From: Vanilla planifolia
Taxonomy: Eukaryota > Streptophyta > Magnoliopsida > Asparagales > Orchidaceae
Length of the DNA stretch: 64,000 nucleotides
Direction of reading: 5' to 3'
NCBI GenBank assembly: GCA_023846275.1
Contig: JAIUJO010000161.1
Location: 897,409-961,408, forward strand
In this document: piece after piece, positions 15,209 through 29,433 of the stretch
Layout of the letters: each line of letters begins with the position of its first letter
How positions within the stretch are numbered: position 1 is the first letter of the stretch
Position numbers and translations under genes: made by a program
Notes under the pieces: model-generated
Seen by the model: only the letters and a program-made list of their open reading frames with translations
Told to the model about the DNA's origin: nothing
Database searches by the model: none

Positions 15209-17165
15209 TTTCAAAATAAAAAATATAATTTCTTTATAATTTATTCTTATTTAATTTGATAGTTTGTAACAATTCTAAACAAGATCGATAAAGCAAAAAC
15301 ATACATAATTGGATTGGTCCACAGAAGTTCTATACAAGTTCATTTTAATTTTTTTATTTTAAAATAAGATAAATCTCAGGAATTTTTCTTGATTTCTGAA
15401 ATGTTACAATTTTCCTATGACTTGTTGATCGATGATATTACAGTTGATATCCTTTGCTTCTATGAAAGCAACTTTCCCTTGCAATTTACCTCATATATTA
15501 AAATTTTTCACTTATATTTTCTAAACTTTCTATGAGTTTATAATTCTCCACTCATATGACATCCATACGTCTTTGATTTTTTTTATGATTTAACTTATAT
15601 CTTCTTAATTTGCAAAATAATAAATTATTATTACTTATGTTAATTTACTTTGTTAATTTACAATAACTCAAAATAATGTTCATTAAAAATTAAATAGGCA
15701 CCGTTATACTCATCACATCAATCTTAATATATTAAGTATTTTTTTTACATATAATTTTTGTTGGATTTTTGCAAATTTTATAAGACTTCTAAATTCGTAA
15801 CTAATTTGATGTACGAGGGTGTCACACTCAATCTTCTTAGTATTTTGAATGCAATTCTCTCATACAACAAATCTAAATAATTTAAATTTTTTTCTTTGAC
15901 TCTTTGGTATTCTTTGCTTTAATTTATCTCATATTATGTTTAATATATATAAATATATATATTAAATTAACATTCAAATTTTAATTTGCTATTTTTTATT
16001 CTTATTTAGTCAAATAATTCAAAAATATTCTAAACAAGGTTTGACCAAAAGAAACAGATATTGTTGAAAACATGTCGACATGCTTCATTTAATTAAATAT
16101 TAGTTTTTATATCTCATATAGTTTTTGTAATACTTTGAAGTTCTAAGTATCTTTGAAAGCAAGTTTTTTGTAAAACTTTCCTCACTTTTCCAAATATTTC
16201 ATTTCGACTTGGCTATACTATTATGAAACACTCATCCACCTATCATGAGACCTTAACATTCTTTTTATATAGTTATATTACAATGCTTGAACTTGTCTTA
16301 GTTTATAATTATTATATATTTCCATTTTTTTCAAACTTTTTGACACAGTTAAGTCTATACCATATTTGAAGAACATGGAAGATATCTAGCCTCCATAGTA
16401 ACTTGGTGTGTATCTTTCTAATATAATTTATCTCATCTTTTTAAACTTTTTCTTTCAATTGGTTATATTACTATGTAACTCTTAACTCTCCTCTCGTGTG
16501 AGCTTTTCATAACCTTCATTTTTTTGTATTACATTATTTCAATTTAACATATTTCAACTTTGTTGTCTACTTATTAAATATTAAAATTATAATTTGTTAT
16601 TATTTGTACATATTGCTTTGGAAAGACTTTGTTTGAGATAAATAGGCATCCTTGGACTCAACTCATTGAGCTCATCCAACTAAATATTTTTTTTTTGATA
16701 TTTTTAACTATTTTATTTTCTAAAGTTCTATAATGCTTTATGAATCCTTTAAATTTGTAAATAAATTGAACATAGGGGATTCTATATTTGATCTCCTTAT
16801 TCTCTTGGAGTAAAAAGTTTCTCATATGATTTATATCATTTCTTTAAATATTGTTTTTTAAATTTGTCATATTACTATGTTACTCTAAGTCATAAATCTT
16901 AGAACTTTAACAGCATTTTTATTTTGCTATATTTGATTTCTTCAAATTATTTATTTTCAATATTATTATATATTAACGTAATTCAAATTAATATTTAATA
17001 ATTAATTCTACTTATTTAATTTTATAATTCATATTAATTTTAACCAGGTCAAATCAAAATAAAATAAATATCATTGTACTCATCTAAATGAAGTATATTC
17101 TTTTAAAGATTTGTTGCTATATTTTATTTTTATGATCTTGTCATATTGTTTATGACATTTCAATA
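12541..17165 (-). repeat. 410-bp satellite array, reverse block 1
   Basis: The satellite now reads in reverse. Landmarks such as atcaaggacattatagtcaa (near 13783), aatgatgttaccctcaatct (near 14984) and gagggtgtcacactcaatct (near 15825) mark successive monomers about 400 bp apart or multiples of that. Each is followed by motifs like cttggaatgcaactttctc, tttgatttggttatatta and gaagctctaattcacctc. Small frames such as 13852-14052 and 14941-15153 are chance readings of the repeat. No gene is seen. Confidence 0.87.
15174..15205. repeat. (TA)n microsatellite, about 32 bp, one interruption
   Basis: Alternating T and A with a single c interruption. It occupies the same monomer position, on the reverse strand, as the longer (TA)n at 3866-3943. 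This supports origin from the native atatata motif of the satellite. Confidence 0.93.
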
Positions 17166-19148
17166 AGAGAAGGTAGTATTTCACGATAATAAAAAAATGA
17201 GTGCCACGTTCTTGATTATAAAAAAATAAAATATTTAAAGGTATAAAATTTAATATTAAATTGTGTAGAGCTCATAAAAAATCATCCAATGGCCATTGTT
17301 TTATGCACATCAATATTGATCAAAATGTTTATAAGTTATCAAAGTAATTAACCTTAAACAATAGTAAATTATTATTTTAACATTAGGTGAATATGTGGTA
17401 AAAAGGAAATTTAAAAACTATATAATATGATATAAAAAAATAAAAGAGATTTTTAGGTCACACTTAAAGAGAACTAGAGTTTCAACGTACTATACCAAAT
17501 CGCCTTCATAGATGGGAGATAAATTCCATGAGAAAATTTTCTTTCAAGATAATAAAAAGATAGAGTGTGTCGCACTCGAACATCAAATTACATAAATCAT
17601 AAAATGATTCATGAAGCAAGCCAATTTCTCAAAAAATAAAATATTTAAAAAGTTTAAAAGTAAATATTTAGTTTAAAAAATCATATTAATATTAGTCCAA
17701 TAATGTTTATTTCACCTAAGTCAAACCTTTTCTGTAATTACTACAGATTACTAATTTAAATAAGAATAAATAATAAAATATTTTATTTATTTAATGTTTA
17801 TAAATAAAGTTAAAATAAGAAAAATTGAGGCAATGTAATAGAATCCTTTCATAAATATGTTATGATCAATGAAGACTATATTTAGAGTTACAAAGTAATA
17901 AAGCCTAATTAAAAAAATTAAATAAATGAGATATATTTAATTGGAAAGGTATGTTACAACATACTAATAGGTGTAGCTTCCTTGATGGTCAAATAAGGTA
18001 AAAATTGAAAAAGCTTTTTAAGCATGTTAAAAGTTTTGCTTTATCTTTATTAGACTTTATTTGAAGTAGTTCTAAATTACAAAATTAGATAAAATAAAAA
18101 TAATTAATCTTTTATAATAAGTAAATTTATATTGAATTTTAAATGGTATAAATTGAAGCAATTAACATAACTAATTAAAATAGGTCAATGTTCCCTAAGA
18201 ATAAAATTAGAATTTAACTAAAATACAACCTAATCAAAGAAAAAAATTAAAAAAATGAGATAATTTGTATAAGAAAGTTGAATGCTAAGATTTTGAGGAG
18301 ATCGAGTGCAACATCCATGATCACCAAATAGGTTAAGAAATAAAATTTCATGTAAAGCCCATCAAAATCAAATTGAACATTTGAAAAAATTAAAATAAAT
18401 ATTTAAATAGCTAGAGCTTGTTCAAATGAGTTGAATGGTAGTTGTGTGGTCTCTATAGACCTTGTTTGGTTTTACCATTAATTACAAAAAAAATCAACAT
18501 AATTAATGCTGAATTATTACCTTAATGTTAAGTAAATGAATATTAAATTCAAGCAATATAACACAACTAAATTAAAGCATTGTGATGGTCATATTAAAGG
18601 AGATTTATAGCTAGAAAGTAATATAACAAAATTAAAGTAAGAAAGTTTAAAAAATGAAGTACATTTTATGGCAAAGTTGCATTTTAAGATGGTAACACTA
18701 AAGATTGTACATCCTAAATTTTAAAATTAGGTATGAATGAAAATTAATTAAAATCAAGTACAACTAAAAATGTCTTGTACAGTATTCAAAAATATGAAAG
18801 AATAAAATATTCAAAACTACAAAAAGTAATATCTAATTGCAAAGAGAGCTCATCAAGAAGCTTAGAGACATTTATTTCACCTTGATTGTACCTCTTTTCA
18901 AATTAATGTGAATTTATTACGTAATTAAGTAAAAAATATGAAAGCTAGAAAGAAATGAACTAAAGCTGTACAATATAAGAAAATCAAAGTGATGTAATTG
19001 TTTGATTCGACGATATTTAGAGTATCATTGTTTGTAACGTAACCAAATCTATTTAAGAATGTTAACAAATGACACAGCCTATAATTTTAAAATTATGTAA
19101 ACAAATATTAATGCTAAATCAAGCTAAATTAATGTAATGAAATTTAAG
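17166..19148 (+). repeat. Forward island of 410-bp satellite inside the reverse block
   Basis: About 2 kb, or nearly five monomers, reads forward between reverse monomers. Examples are aagatagagtgtgtcgcact near 17565 and agatcgagtgcaacatccat near 18299. The left switch lies near 17165 and the right near 19148, where tagctcactagactattaat begins the reverse reading again. It could be one inversion or two separate inverted duplications. No gene is seen. Confidence 0.8.
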
Positions 19149-22100
19149 ATATTTTTATTTATAGCTCACTAGACTATTAATGATATACACTCAACTTCCA
19201 TAGTATCTTCGAAAGGGACTTTCTCGTAAATGTTATCTTATTTCCACAAAGCTTTTTCTTTGATTTTTTAATATTATAATGTAGCATAAATCCCTACATT
19301 TGTGGACTTCACATCTCTTTTGTTTTTATATTATGTTGCTTTATTTAATCTCATTAATGCTTTAATTTATTTTTACTTGATATTAAAATAATTATTTTTT
19401 CATTTATTTTCTTAATTAGAAACAATTACAAACTTGGTACGATTGAGATGAAAAAACATTGTAGGAGTCATCTTTCCATGTTTTATTGCACCAAATAATC
19501 ATTTTTGTATCTTCAAATATACTATTTGTTTAAGGATTTCACACGCTTTATATGATATTTTGATTTTTTCTTGATTTAATGATTGAGAGTCTTACACTCA
19601 ACCTCCGTAAATTTGAATCAAAATTTACTTTTTAATTTATTGCAATTTTCAAATTATGCGCCTTTATTTGGTTATATTACTATGAAAGTGTAATTCTCCA
19701 AACAAATAAACTTTACTTGAAATTCATTTTATTATATTAGTTTTACTTAAAATTTTTTAATTTTATATTTATTATAAATTTACCAAATATTTAAAAAAAT
19801 TATTATTCCTTACATTTATTTTTTCCTTTCTAATTCATAGTAACTCTGTAAGAGATATGATTGGGAAAAAATGTCATTGGAGTCATCGCAATGAGCACTG
19901 TCAAATTTAATTCTAATTTTTAAATTTTTATATTTCCTACTTGATATACTTCTAGCAATCTTTAAGAGACATTTTGATTTGTATCTTATTTGATAGTTGA
20001 GGATGTTACACTCAATCTCATTCATACCTTTAGCATAAAATTTATGTAATATTTTCAAAGTTTTTTTTTGAATTTTTATACTACTTTGTAACTAAAATCT
20101 CATCACGTCTCGCCTTTATGTCACTTTCGTGTGGATTTGGTACATTGCTTTTGTTTATCTTACTTCCACTTAAATTTATATTTACTAAATTTCAAAACAA
20201 TAATTTATTATTAATTATGGAAACTTAATTTGGTAATTTAAAGTAATTAGGAATTAGATCTGATCAAAATGGAATGAAGGTTATTAGGCTCATTGCAATG
20301 AGCTCTATCAAACAATATTAATTTTTTATTATTTTAAATATTTCATTTTCTTATGTTTTGGCACAATTGTGTAATGATTTTATTATTTTAATTTGATGAT
20401 CAAAGATATTACACTTGTTCTACTTAGTATCCCGAAATTCAATAGTTGATTGCATTCTATCACAATTTTGTGAAATTTTGGGCTTTGATTTGGTTATATC
20501 ATCTTGTAACCCAAAGTCTCCTATCATATGAGCTTTACATCGCGTTTATTCTGTTTTATTAAATTTCTTTTCTATCTTATTTTAGTACTAATGTGTATTT
20601 ATTTCAGATTAAAGTAATTTTATTTTATTTGGTATTCTTATTTAATTTGGTAATTCATAGTAATACTAAATGAGGTTTTATCGTGGTAATATAACTAATT
20701 TGAAATGACTCTACCAGCTATACGAACTTAAATTTGTTTTTAAACTTATAGTTGTTCTATTTGTTTAAGTTTTGGCATGATATTTGAGACATTTTGACTT
20801 ACACCTAATTTAGTGATGTAGAATGTTACAATTAATCTTTTAGGAATCTTTAAATGAAACATTCTTATATAACTTCTATTAAATCTTCAAACTTTTCACT
20901 GTGATTTGTTATATTGCTATGAAACTATAATTCTTTTCTTTTGTGATACTCACATTATTTCTAATTGTTCATAATATATTGTTTTAATTTATCTCATTCT
21001 ATTTTTAAAAATATTTACTTAAAATTAAAAAGAGTTGCTTTTTATTATTATAATGTATTCAATTTATTATATTTTAGTAACTCCAAATGACATTTGAATT
21101 AAATGAGCATTATCAAATTGAATTATTTTTTATAATTTTAAATTATTTTTTATATAAGGATTTTCATGCATTATAATGAATTTTGATTTGTATTTAACTT
21201 CACAGTCAATGATGTCATGATCGATCTTGTTATTATCTTTGAATGTACCTATCCAGTAAAATTTATCTCATTTTTGCAAACTTTTCTTTAAATTGGTGAT
21301 ATTTATATCAAACTCCAATTCTCCACTCAAGTCACCTTCATAGAAGTTTCATTTAGTCATATTACAACACATCAATTTATCTAATTTTAGCTTAACAATA
21401 TATTTATTTAAAATTTAAATAATAATTTATTATTATTTATGCCTGTTTACTTCGAAAATTCAATCATCCCAAACATTCTTTAATCAAGTTGAGAAAAACA
21501 TCATTTGACTTGCATGTGCAACATAAATCTATTTTAATATCTATGTATATTTAAAAATTCTATTTGATTAGGGTTTTAGCACAGTTTATAAGGATGTTTA
21601 ACCAAAACTATTTTTTTGATTAACAGTGTTACCCTCGATCTTCTTAGTATATTTGAATATAATATAGCCTCATAATTTGTATCATTTGCTCTAGTGTTTC
21701 ACTTTGATATTGTGGTATTACTATGAAAGTCTTATTTTCCTCTCATGTAACCTTTACTTTGATTGATTTATATTTTTTTGTTTCAATTTATCTCCTTTTT
21801 TGTCTCCTTCATTGCAATACCAAGTTATGCTTAATCAAGAGGAAGTTAATGCCATTGAAGTTATCTTGATGAGTTCTGCTTAAATAAGTACTCTTGGTTA
21901 TATTCTTAAATATTTTTTGAAGGTTTTGGCAAGCTTAAATAGACATTTTGATTCCTACTTGATTTTATATCGAAGATCTTACACATGATATACATGATAT
22001 TTTGCAATGAAACATTGTAATACAATTTATGTAATTGTTTCAACTTTTTTTTATTTGCTCATATTAAATTGCATCTATAATTCTCTTCCTTTTTTGACGT

Positions 22101-24850
22101 TTACCTTTCTTTCATTTGTTTATATTACTTTACTTCAATTTATGAGATTTTAATGTTAAAATATATCTACTTAGTACTTAAAATAAGATTTATTTTTATT
22201 TAAGAAATTTTTTTGATAATTGATATTAATTAAAGATGATGTCCATCGCATGGAAATAAAGTATCCTTAGGCTTATCTTGACTTGCTATGTGTAATTAAT
22301 TATTTGTTGCTATATTTTAAAATATTTATTTTCTTAGGCTTAAATTTTAATTTAGAGGCACCTTAATTCATACCTTACTTGATGATTGGTTATGTTATAC
22401 GCCATCAAATTAGTATCTTGGAATACAATTTTCTTAAAGAATATATCTCACTTTTTAAAATTTTTTTTGTTGATTTGGTTATATTAACAAGAAACTATTA
22501 TTATATCCACATATGATCAGTACATTATTTTAATTTTAATATATTACATTCTTTAAATATATCTCATTTGAACTTAATTATATATTTACATAATATTTAA
22601 AAATTATTATTAGTTATGCTTATTTAATCTTGTAATTCATAAAAATTATAAATGAGATCTTATTAACATCAGATCAGCATTAATGGACTCATCTTAACAA
22701 GCTAAACCTAATTACATAATCATGTTTATATTTTTAAATATTTATTTATAGTTTTAACAAACTTTATTATAGGTCTAAATTCATTCTTAATTTGATGAAT
22801 AAGAATGTTATACTCGATTTACTTAGAATCTTGGATTATAACTTTCTCATTCAATTTATCATATTTCAATATTTTTGCTTTCATTTAGTTATATTGCTAA
22901 CTTTAAATATCATAACATATTTCCTTCCCATTTCATTGATTGTATTATATGACATTACTTCAAATTATCAAATATTAAACTTAACAAATATTTTATTAAT
23001 ATTGAAATAATATTTTTTGTTTTTCTTATTCTCATTTTATTGTCATTTTTGTAGTAATTCATTACCTAATAAAGATAAAATAAATACATCTGACTCATCC
23101 TCACTAGTTTTATTTAATTAAATATTTACTTTTATATTTTTAAGAAATTTGTTTTCTAAGATATTTGCACTTTTTTCAAACATATCAATTCATACCAGAT
23201 TTGTTGATCAAGGACGTTACACTTAGTCTATTTAGTTTCTTTGAGTACAACATATCCTATAATGTGCTTGATTTCTTCAACTTTTTCACTTTTATTTGGT
23301 TATGTTACCTGTAAATCTAGATACCTTCTTATGTCATTCCTATTTTATTTTGATTTGTTTATTTTAGATTTCATCAAATTATCTAATTTTTGTTTTAACA
23401 TATAACTATTAAATATTAGAATAATTACTTAACAATATTTTTCCTTTCTTTTTGTAATTAGTAGGAAATCCTTTCGAAGTTTAATTGATAAAAAATAAAC
23501 GTCGTTGGGCTCATCGTGTTGAGTTCTATCTAATCAAATTTTCATTTTTTTTATTTTCATAATATATTTTCTATGGTGTTTGCATGCTTCATGATACATT
23601 TTTATTTTTATGCAATTAAATAATTGATGATACTATACTAAATCTTCTTTGTAACTTGCAATTCAACTTTCTTGCAAAATTTACCTCAATTTTCAAAATT
23701 TTTGCTTTGCTTTAATTATTTATTATGCAACTCTCAACCACATCTCTCTCCACCATTACATCAATTTGATTTTTTTATATTATATTTCTTCACCATATAT
23801 TATTTTAGCTTCAAAACATATTCATTTAATAATAAATTAACAATCAGATATTATTCAAGCTGATATAATTTGAAGATTTTTAGTAATTTTGGTCAAGGTT
23901 TCAATTAGACAAAAGAGATATTAAAATAAGCTCTATGAGTTCAATGAAATTAAATATTAATTTTTATATTTCTCTTAATTATTTAACTTTTAAAGTAATT
24001 TCAAAATATATTATATTTTTTTATTTAAGCATTATTTTGTGATTGGAGATGTAAAACTTGAATATATTAGTATCTTAGGATACAACTTTCTCATAATATG
24101 ATTGTTATTCCTTTAAATGTTCTACAATGATTTGGTTATATTGTGTTGTTACTCTTAATCCCATAGAGTATGACCTTTGCATCTCATTGATTTGACTATA
24201 TTATATTGTTTTAATTTACTTTTTAAACTTTAATATACATTTATTTTATGTTTAAATAATAAATTATTTTTATTAATGCCTATTTTCTGTTATAATTTGT
24301 AAGAATTGTGATAGAAGTCTAATTGAGATGAAGCAAACATCATCAGACTCATCTTAACAAGCTCGATCTAATTAATAATTATTTTATATTTTAAATATTT
24401 AATTTTGTAGGTTTTTAGTACCACTTATGGTGCACTTTGATTCTTATCTAATTTTATGATCAAGGATGTAATGCTACATTTCCAAAGTACTTTTTAATAT
24501 AACTTTCCTATAAAAGTTATCTCATTTATTTAAAATTTTTTATTTGGATATATTTAATGAAATTACAAATCTCCTCTCATCTACCATTACATCACACTTA
24601 CTTAGTGACATTATAATTGCTTATTTTTTTTTAATTTCAACTTCAATATGCATTACTTAATATTAAAAAATAATTAACTTTTCTTTAAGCATAAGTAATT
24701 TAGTAATTTGTAAAAACTTCAAATGAGTCCTGAATGAGTAGAAACAAATGTCATTGGACACTTCACAATGAGCACTTTTAAATTTGACATTTATTTTTAT
24801 GTTTTTAAACTTTTCCATTTCTATGGTTATTTTAAGCACAACTTTAACTC
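19149..24850 (-). repeat. 410-bp satellite array, reverse block 2
   Basis: Regular reverse monomers. The landmark gaggatgttacactcaatct and its variants occur near 19590, 20003, 20405, 20820, 21620, 22800, 23210, 24050 and 24460, giving the clearest measure of the period (402-415 bp, or twice that). The minus-strand frame at 19816-20058 and the plus-strand frames at 22792-23010 and 23672-23863 are readings of this repeat. The array stops near 24850, inside the segment that normally reads ggttttggcatgctttatga. No gene is seen. Confidence 0.88.
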
Positions 24851-26660
24851 TAAATAAGCTTACCTTACATAGTGTTGTTTAAGAATCTCAAATCATTTTC
24901 TAAGTAGAATGTAACATAAGACCTTAAAGCCAATCCTTAGACTTAGCATTACTTACCATACTCTGTCTCTTTACTTGACAATTATTTTCCTACACAACCT
25001 AGACTTCTTTTATGTTCCCAAATTAAGCCCTTTTAGGCATTCCAACTAAAACCTAATGGCATATGATTTCTTGAATCAATCTAGATCATTCCTTATTATT
25101 GGCATTATTTTTTTCATTGTCATCTTTATAAGACATTCCTATCATCCATATACAAAAAATGTCACCCTAACACTTGATTGTACTTGATGAGATTTTATCT
25201 TTTATGTAGAGAAACATTATTTTTTATGGATTAATCACCTACAAAACTATCAAAAAGTGAGAATTTACTATATATTTTAAAAAGATTTTTGTTTATTAAC
25301 AATTTAGACTTTGGAAAAAACCAAGAGCTTAGAAAATTTTGTTTCTTACATTGTATGTTGCCACTCCATATATAACACATCACTCATAGTTTTAAAAAAA
25401 CAAAGAGTTCATAGAGTATATAATTTTCAAATTAACGCTGATGTATGACACATAATTTTTTACATAAATTTCATGTGCTAAATTTCACTAATAATTCAAC
25501 TCATCTCTGGTATGTTATGCTAAGGGCAACAAAGTAAACAAAAAATATAGTTAATTGACAATGATGTACAATTTGTTTTGTATCTTTGCAAGGTAAAAAT
25601 ATGTGAGAAATAACATACCAATATGCAACACACTGCAACACTAGACTTCTATAGGATCATAGATTATCCCTTGTGGTTCATCCTATTAAAGGAGGATTCT
25701 ATTGACAATGAAATTTCACTAAGAATTTCTTTGAAGATTGTTGCAACTAAATATTTATATTAGGTCTTTTTATGATTAATAAAATAGCCTTGGAGAGGCG
25801 GCAAGAATAATTTAATTATTTTGGGATGATTTCAAAAAAACATTATCAATATAAATATGACTTTAAAACAAAATGAACAAAGCACATGAATTGTTGATGA
25901 AAACAAATATTTTGAAAATCAGTTGTTGCATTTTCCCAAAAGCCTTATCATCATTTAAATTTCCTATTACTATTGGATATTTCAGTTGTAATGCAAATGA
26001 GTTGAGGTTCATTTCAGAATCTTCTTCTTTTTGTTCAAAAGTTCATTGTCTTTTCTTTTTCAATATCTTATCATGGCCTTGTCACACCTCACATTTTGCT
26101 AGCAAATATACGTTATTTTTTATTTTTTAATGATTAAATCTGGTAATGTTTGTTACATAAATTCGTTTAAAGCTAGTTATGTCATTTTTGATAGCCAAAT
26201 AGTATGATGGTAGAGCTAACATAGCACTTTGCAGGACAAACTTGGATGAGAGCTTAGTAATGAGTGTTCTAGACCGCCATATTTGTTAGTCATGTTGTAC
26301 AAAAGGTTACAAAAGCAATCAAGATGCAATTGTGAATATGTTATTATGGTGAACTTTGGTCATACTAGTACAATGTTGACATAATATAAGTATGATAACA
26401 TCATGAGAATTATTTCTACTTGCTTCTAATATAGCCAACAGAGAAAAATTGGTATTGAATAACATGGCCATAGAACAACATATGATTATATTTAGAATAA
26501 CAAAGTGAGAAATGTTATCAACTAGAAATGTCAAGTAAGTAAGATAATTGTAGTAGCATAAAAGGGCATTAATGAAAAAAATGTAGGTTATACTATCTAT
26601 GGTCAAACAAGTATGATGTCATTGATCAAACAAGCATAATAATGAGTGATGGAAAATGAA
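24851..26660 (-). pseudogene. Ty1/copia retrotransposon relic, gag to protease part
   Basis: Non-satellite sequence that I read as a dead copia element on the minus strand. Translating that strand with frame changes gives, in the right order, a gag-like stretch (L-Y-N-M near 26291-26302, followed by a G-G-L-E-H stretch), a second gag-like stretch with L-P-S-Y-Y (about 26205-26225), a C-E-V-stop-Q-G-H-D-K remnant resembling the CCHC zinc knuckle (about 26065-26096), and N-N-S-C-A-L-F at 25872-25895 in place of the retroviral-type protease signature I-D-S-G-A-S-F. The changes fit G to A and C to T decay. The plus-strand frame 25873-26130 and the minus frame 26319-26606 are by-products. Nothing definite is recognised from 24851 to about 25850, and no LTR was identified. 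The assignment is inference from scattered motifs. Confidence 0.62.
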
Positions 26661-27814
26661 GATTGATAATTGATTTTAAAGATATATTAATTTTAAAAAG
26701 TTAAATCATTATAAATTATAACCTATAAATAGTATATCTATAATTAATTATTAATAACAGCCTTATAAAAGATTTAATTAATTTCTTGAAATAATTTTAT
26801 TTCACGTCATACAATAAAATAAAATAATAATTTTAATATGATTTAATATTGAGAAAAAAACTTATATAAAATAAAAGAAATATAAAATTAAATATTTAGT
26901 GTTAAATATTATTAATATTTAGTATATATATTAAATCATAAAAATATGATATATTAAAAAATCATAGTTTTTATTATTTAATATTTTTTTCATTTTAAGT
27001 ATGAAAAAAAAATTTAATTAATTCTTAAAATATTTTTCAAATATTTGTAATATTCCATAAAAATAATAATATCGCTAAATTTTTTTGTTTTTATAATTTT
27101 TAAATATTATATATGCTTAACCTTTGAAATATAATATATAATATTTTTAATTATTAAATTTTTTATTTTATTTGATATTTGTTCTAAGTGATTTCTCTTT
27201 ATTTCAAACACTTTCAAATTCTCTCACTTTCTTTTCTCAACTATTAACATTCTATTATTTGTCTTTTAATTTTTTATCTTAGACACTTATTAGCCTCTTT
27301 TTTATTATAAATCTATTCTTTTGTTATTTCTCTTTCTTTCATTGTTTTTTTTGTCATCTCTATTGCTTCTATGTTCTCTTTTTTTTTCGATAAATCATTT
27401 CTCATCTCTCTTACTTAATATTTTATTTATTTATTTTTTTATTAATCCATGGATTTCTTTCTTTTAGAAAACTATCATCCTAATCTCCATTATCATATTT
27501 TTCACCACAAGAATTAATAATATTTAAGAGATTTCCTTTGTGACATTGTAAAATATATACTAGTTTTTATAAATATATAATTTATTATTTATTATTTATT
27601 ATTATAAACTAGTTTAATTTTTTATCTATAAGCATGATAACTTATTGGAAGGAATTATTATGTATTAGTATCAATGTTATCAAAAATGATAGTTCTTGTA
27701 ATTTTTTATTTTTTACATGTAAACAAATATTGACATCGTAATATATTACAACTCATATAAAAAGCATAAAATTTTTTTAAAAGATTATATCTTTGATAAT
27801 CTATCTTTGCATGT

Positions 27815-27919
27815 ATGTGCGGTCACACTAGCATTAAAGCACACAATATTATTACAACTCCAAAAGCCTGTTAATAGAAGCGCATTGCTAGGTGGGTGAC
27901 TTTATAAAAAGTTGTACAA
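27815..27919 (+). pseudogene. 5S rRNA pseudogene, type A (copy 1)
   Basis: The 5' end aligns with plant 5S through tgcggtcacactagca. The middle keeps attacaactccaaaag, and ggtgggtgac at 27891-27900 matches the region before the 3' stem. About 15 nt after that motif are missing, and the box A region is badly damaged. It cannot fold as 5S rRNA. Confidence 0.8.
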
Positions 27920-29433
27920 TTTCTCATACTTTTTCATAGCATTATTTTTAATGAATGACAATTAGTGATAGCATTATTACTTAAAAAATAATTATTATAA
28001 GAGATAGTTTATTATTATTTTTTACTAATTTTTTTAAAAAAAACTATGTAATATTATTGTTTATTTAATATAATAATAAATATTACTCATCATATGATAT
28101 AATAAAATATTAACTTTAGTTTAGTTTATTATTAAGAGAAAAAACTTTTCTTAATTAAAATAAATTATACTAATTTATGTTTAGAATGGTATATATATGT
28201 TGTGTGATGAATTTTTAAGTATAGAAATATTATAATAGAAACTAGTCCATATTAAAATAAGAAATTATTAATAAAATTTTTTTAAAATATTTTTAAAATT
28301 TTTAAATTAATACCCAATAATTTAGTTTTTTTAAGTACTATATGTGATTCACTTATTATATTTTATAAATATTATATGTTTAATTATTAGGATTTAGCTT
28401 TTATTTAACTATTTATTGCACCTTTTTCTTTTTTCTTAATTTCTCTTAATTTTTCTTCCCTTTTTCTCTCTTATTATCATTCTCATATTAGTATCTTTAT
28501 TCTTTATATTTAAAATTTTTGTAGGCTATCCCTTACAATTATCTTTCTTTACTTTCTTATTTCTTTCTCCTACTATTTTGTATTTATTCATTCTATCTTT
28601 TCAATGTTTTGTCTTTTCTTTTACTCTTTATTTAGTCATCTCTCATCCCTCTTTGTTATTAATTTTTTTCCCTATTTTGCTCTTACCAATTAGAGACATT
28701 CGCTCTCTAAGTGAAGAATTATCTTAATCTTTGTTATCACATTTTTAAAATAAATTATCAATATTTAAAAATTTCTTTGTATTCCATAATATAATATATT
28801 TTATTTATTATTAATATATATTTTATTATTTATATTTATCGAACAATTTAATTTTTTCTTTATGGGTTTTACAATATAATTGAATAATTTTATATGTATT
28901 CATTTCAATGTTCTAAAAAATAATAATTTATGCATTTTTTTTTATTTTATATAAATATTAAATTAATATTACAATATAATATGATTGGCATAATAATCAC
29001 TCAAGTATGATTCCCAATATCTCTTATATTATGTCACCTTTTTCTCTCTCTTATTATCATTTCCTTTTTGGTGTCTTCAAGATCTGTCTTATACTTTTGT
29101 TGGCCTCTCACTCTATCCTCTCGCAATTTCTCATTTCATTCCCTTCCTTGTTTTATTTTTTCTCTCTAACTCCTTTACATTTTTTCTTCTCTTTTTTATT
29201 AAATAATCTCTCATCCATCACTATTATTATTTTTCTCTATATTTTTGACTTACTATTCTTTGTTTTTTAATAATTTTATGTTATTAAATATTAATATTGG
29301 AAAATATTATCACATGTATGGTAAGCATAATTTTTTTAAAATAATATATATACTTTATAATATATGCCTTTTTTAGAAATGATTCATTATCATTAAGGCA
29401 ATAGTCACAACTCTACGATAGCGTCTATGGACC

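Noticed and set aside
19816..20058. Minus-strand frame of 80 codons (and 61974-62249) in satellite
   Set aside because: Both read across the same part of the 410-bp monomer in an antisense frame. Other monomers have stops there, so there is no sign of selection.
25873..26130. Plus-strand frame of 85 codons in the left non-satellite region
   Set aside because: It is the antisense of a copia gag-protease relic, whose motifs read on the minus strand.
29007..29270. Open frame of 87 codons, rich in Ser, Phe and Leu; similar frames at 32572-32956, 33887-34117, 42039-42338, 43385-43630, 50204-50440 and 51656-51871
   Set aside because: All lie in the repeated plus-strand polypyrimidine tracts, where lack of A and G on the plus strand removes stop codons. 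Frames are not kept between homologous tracts.
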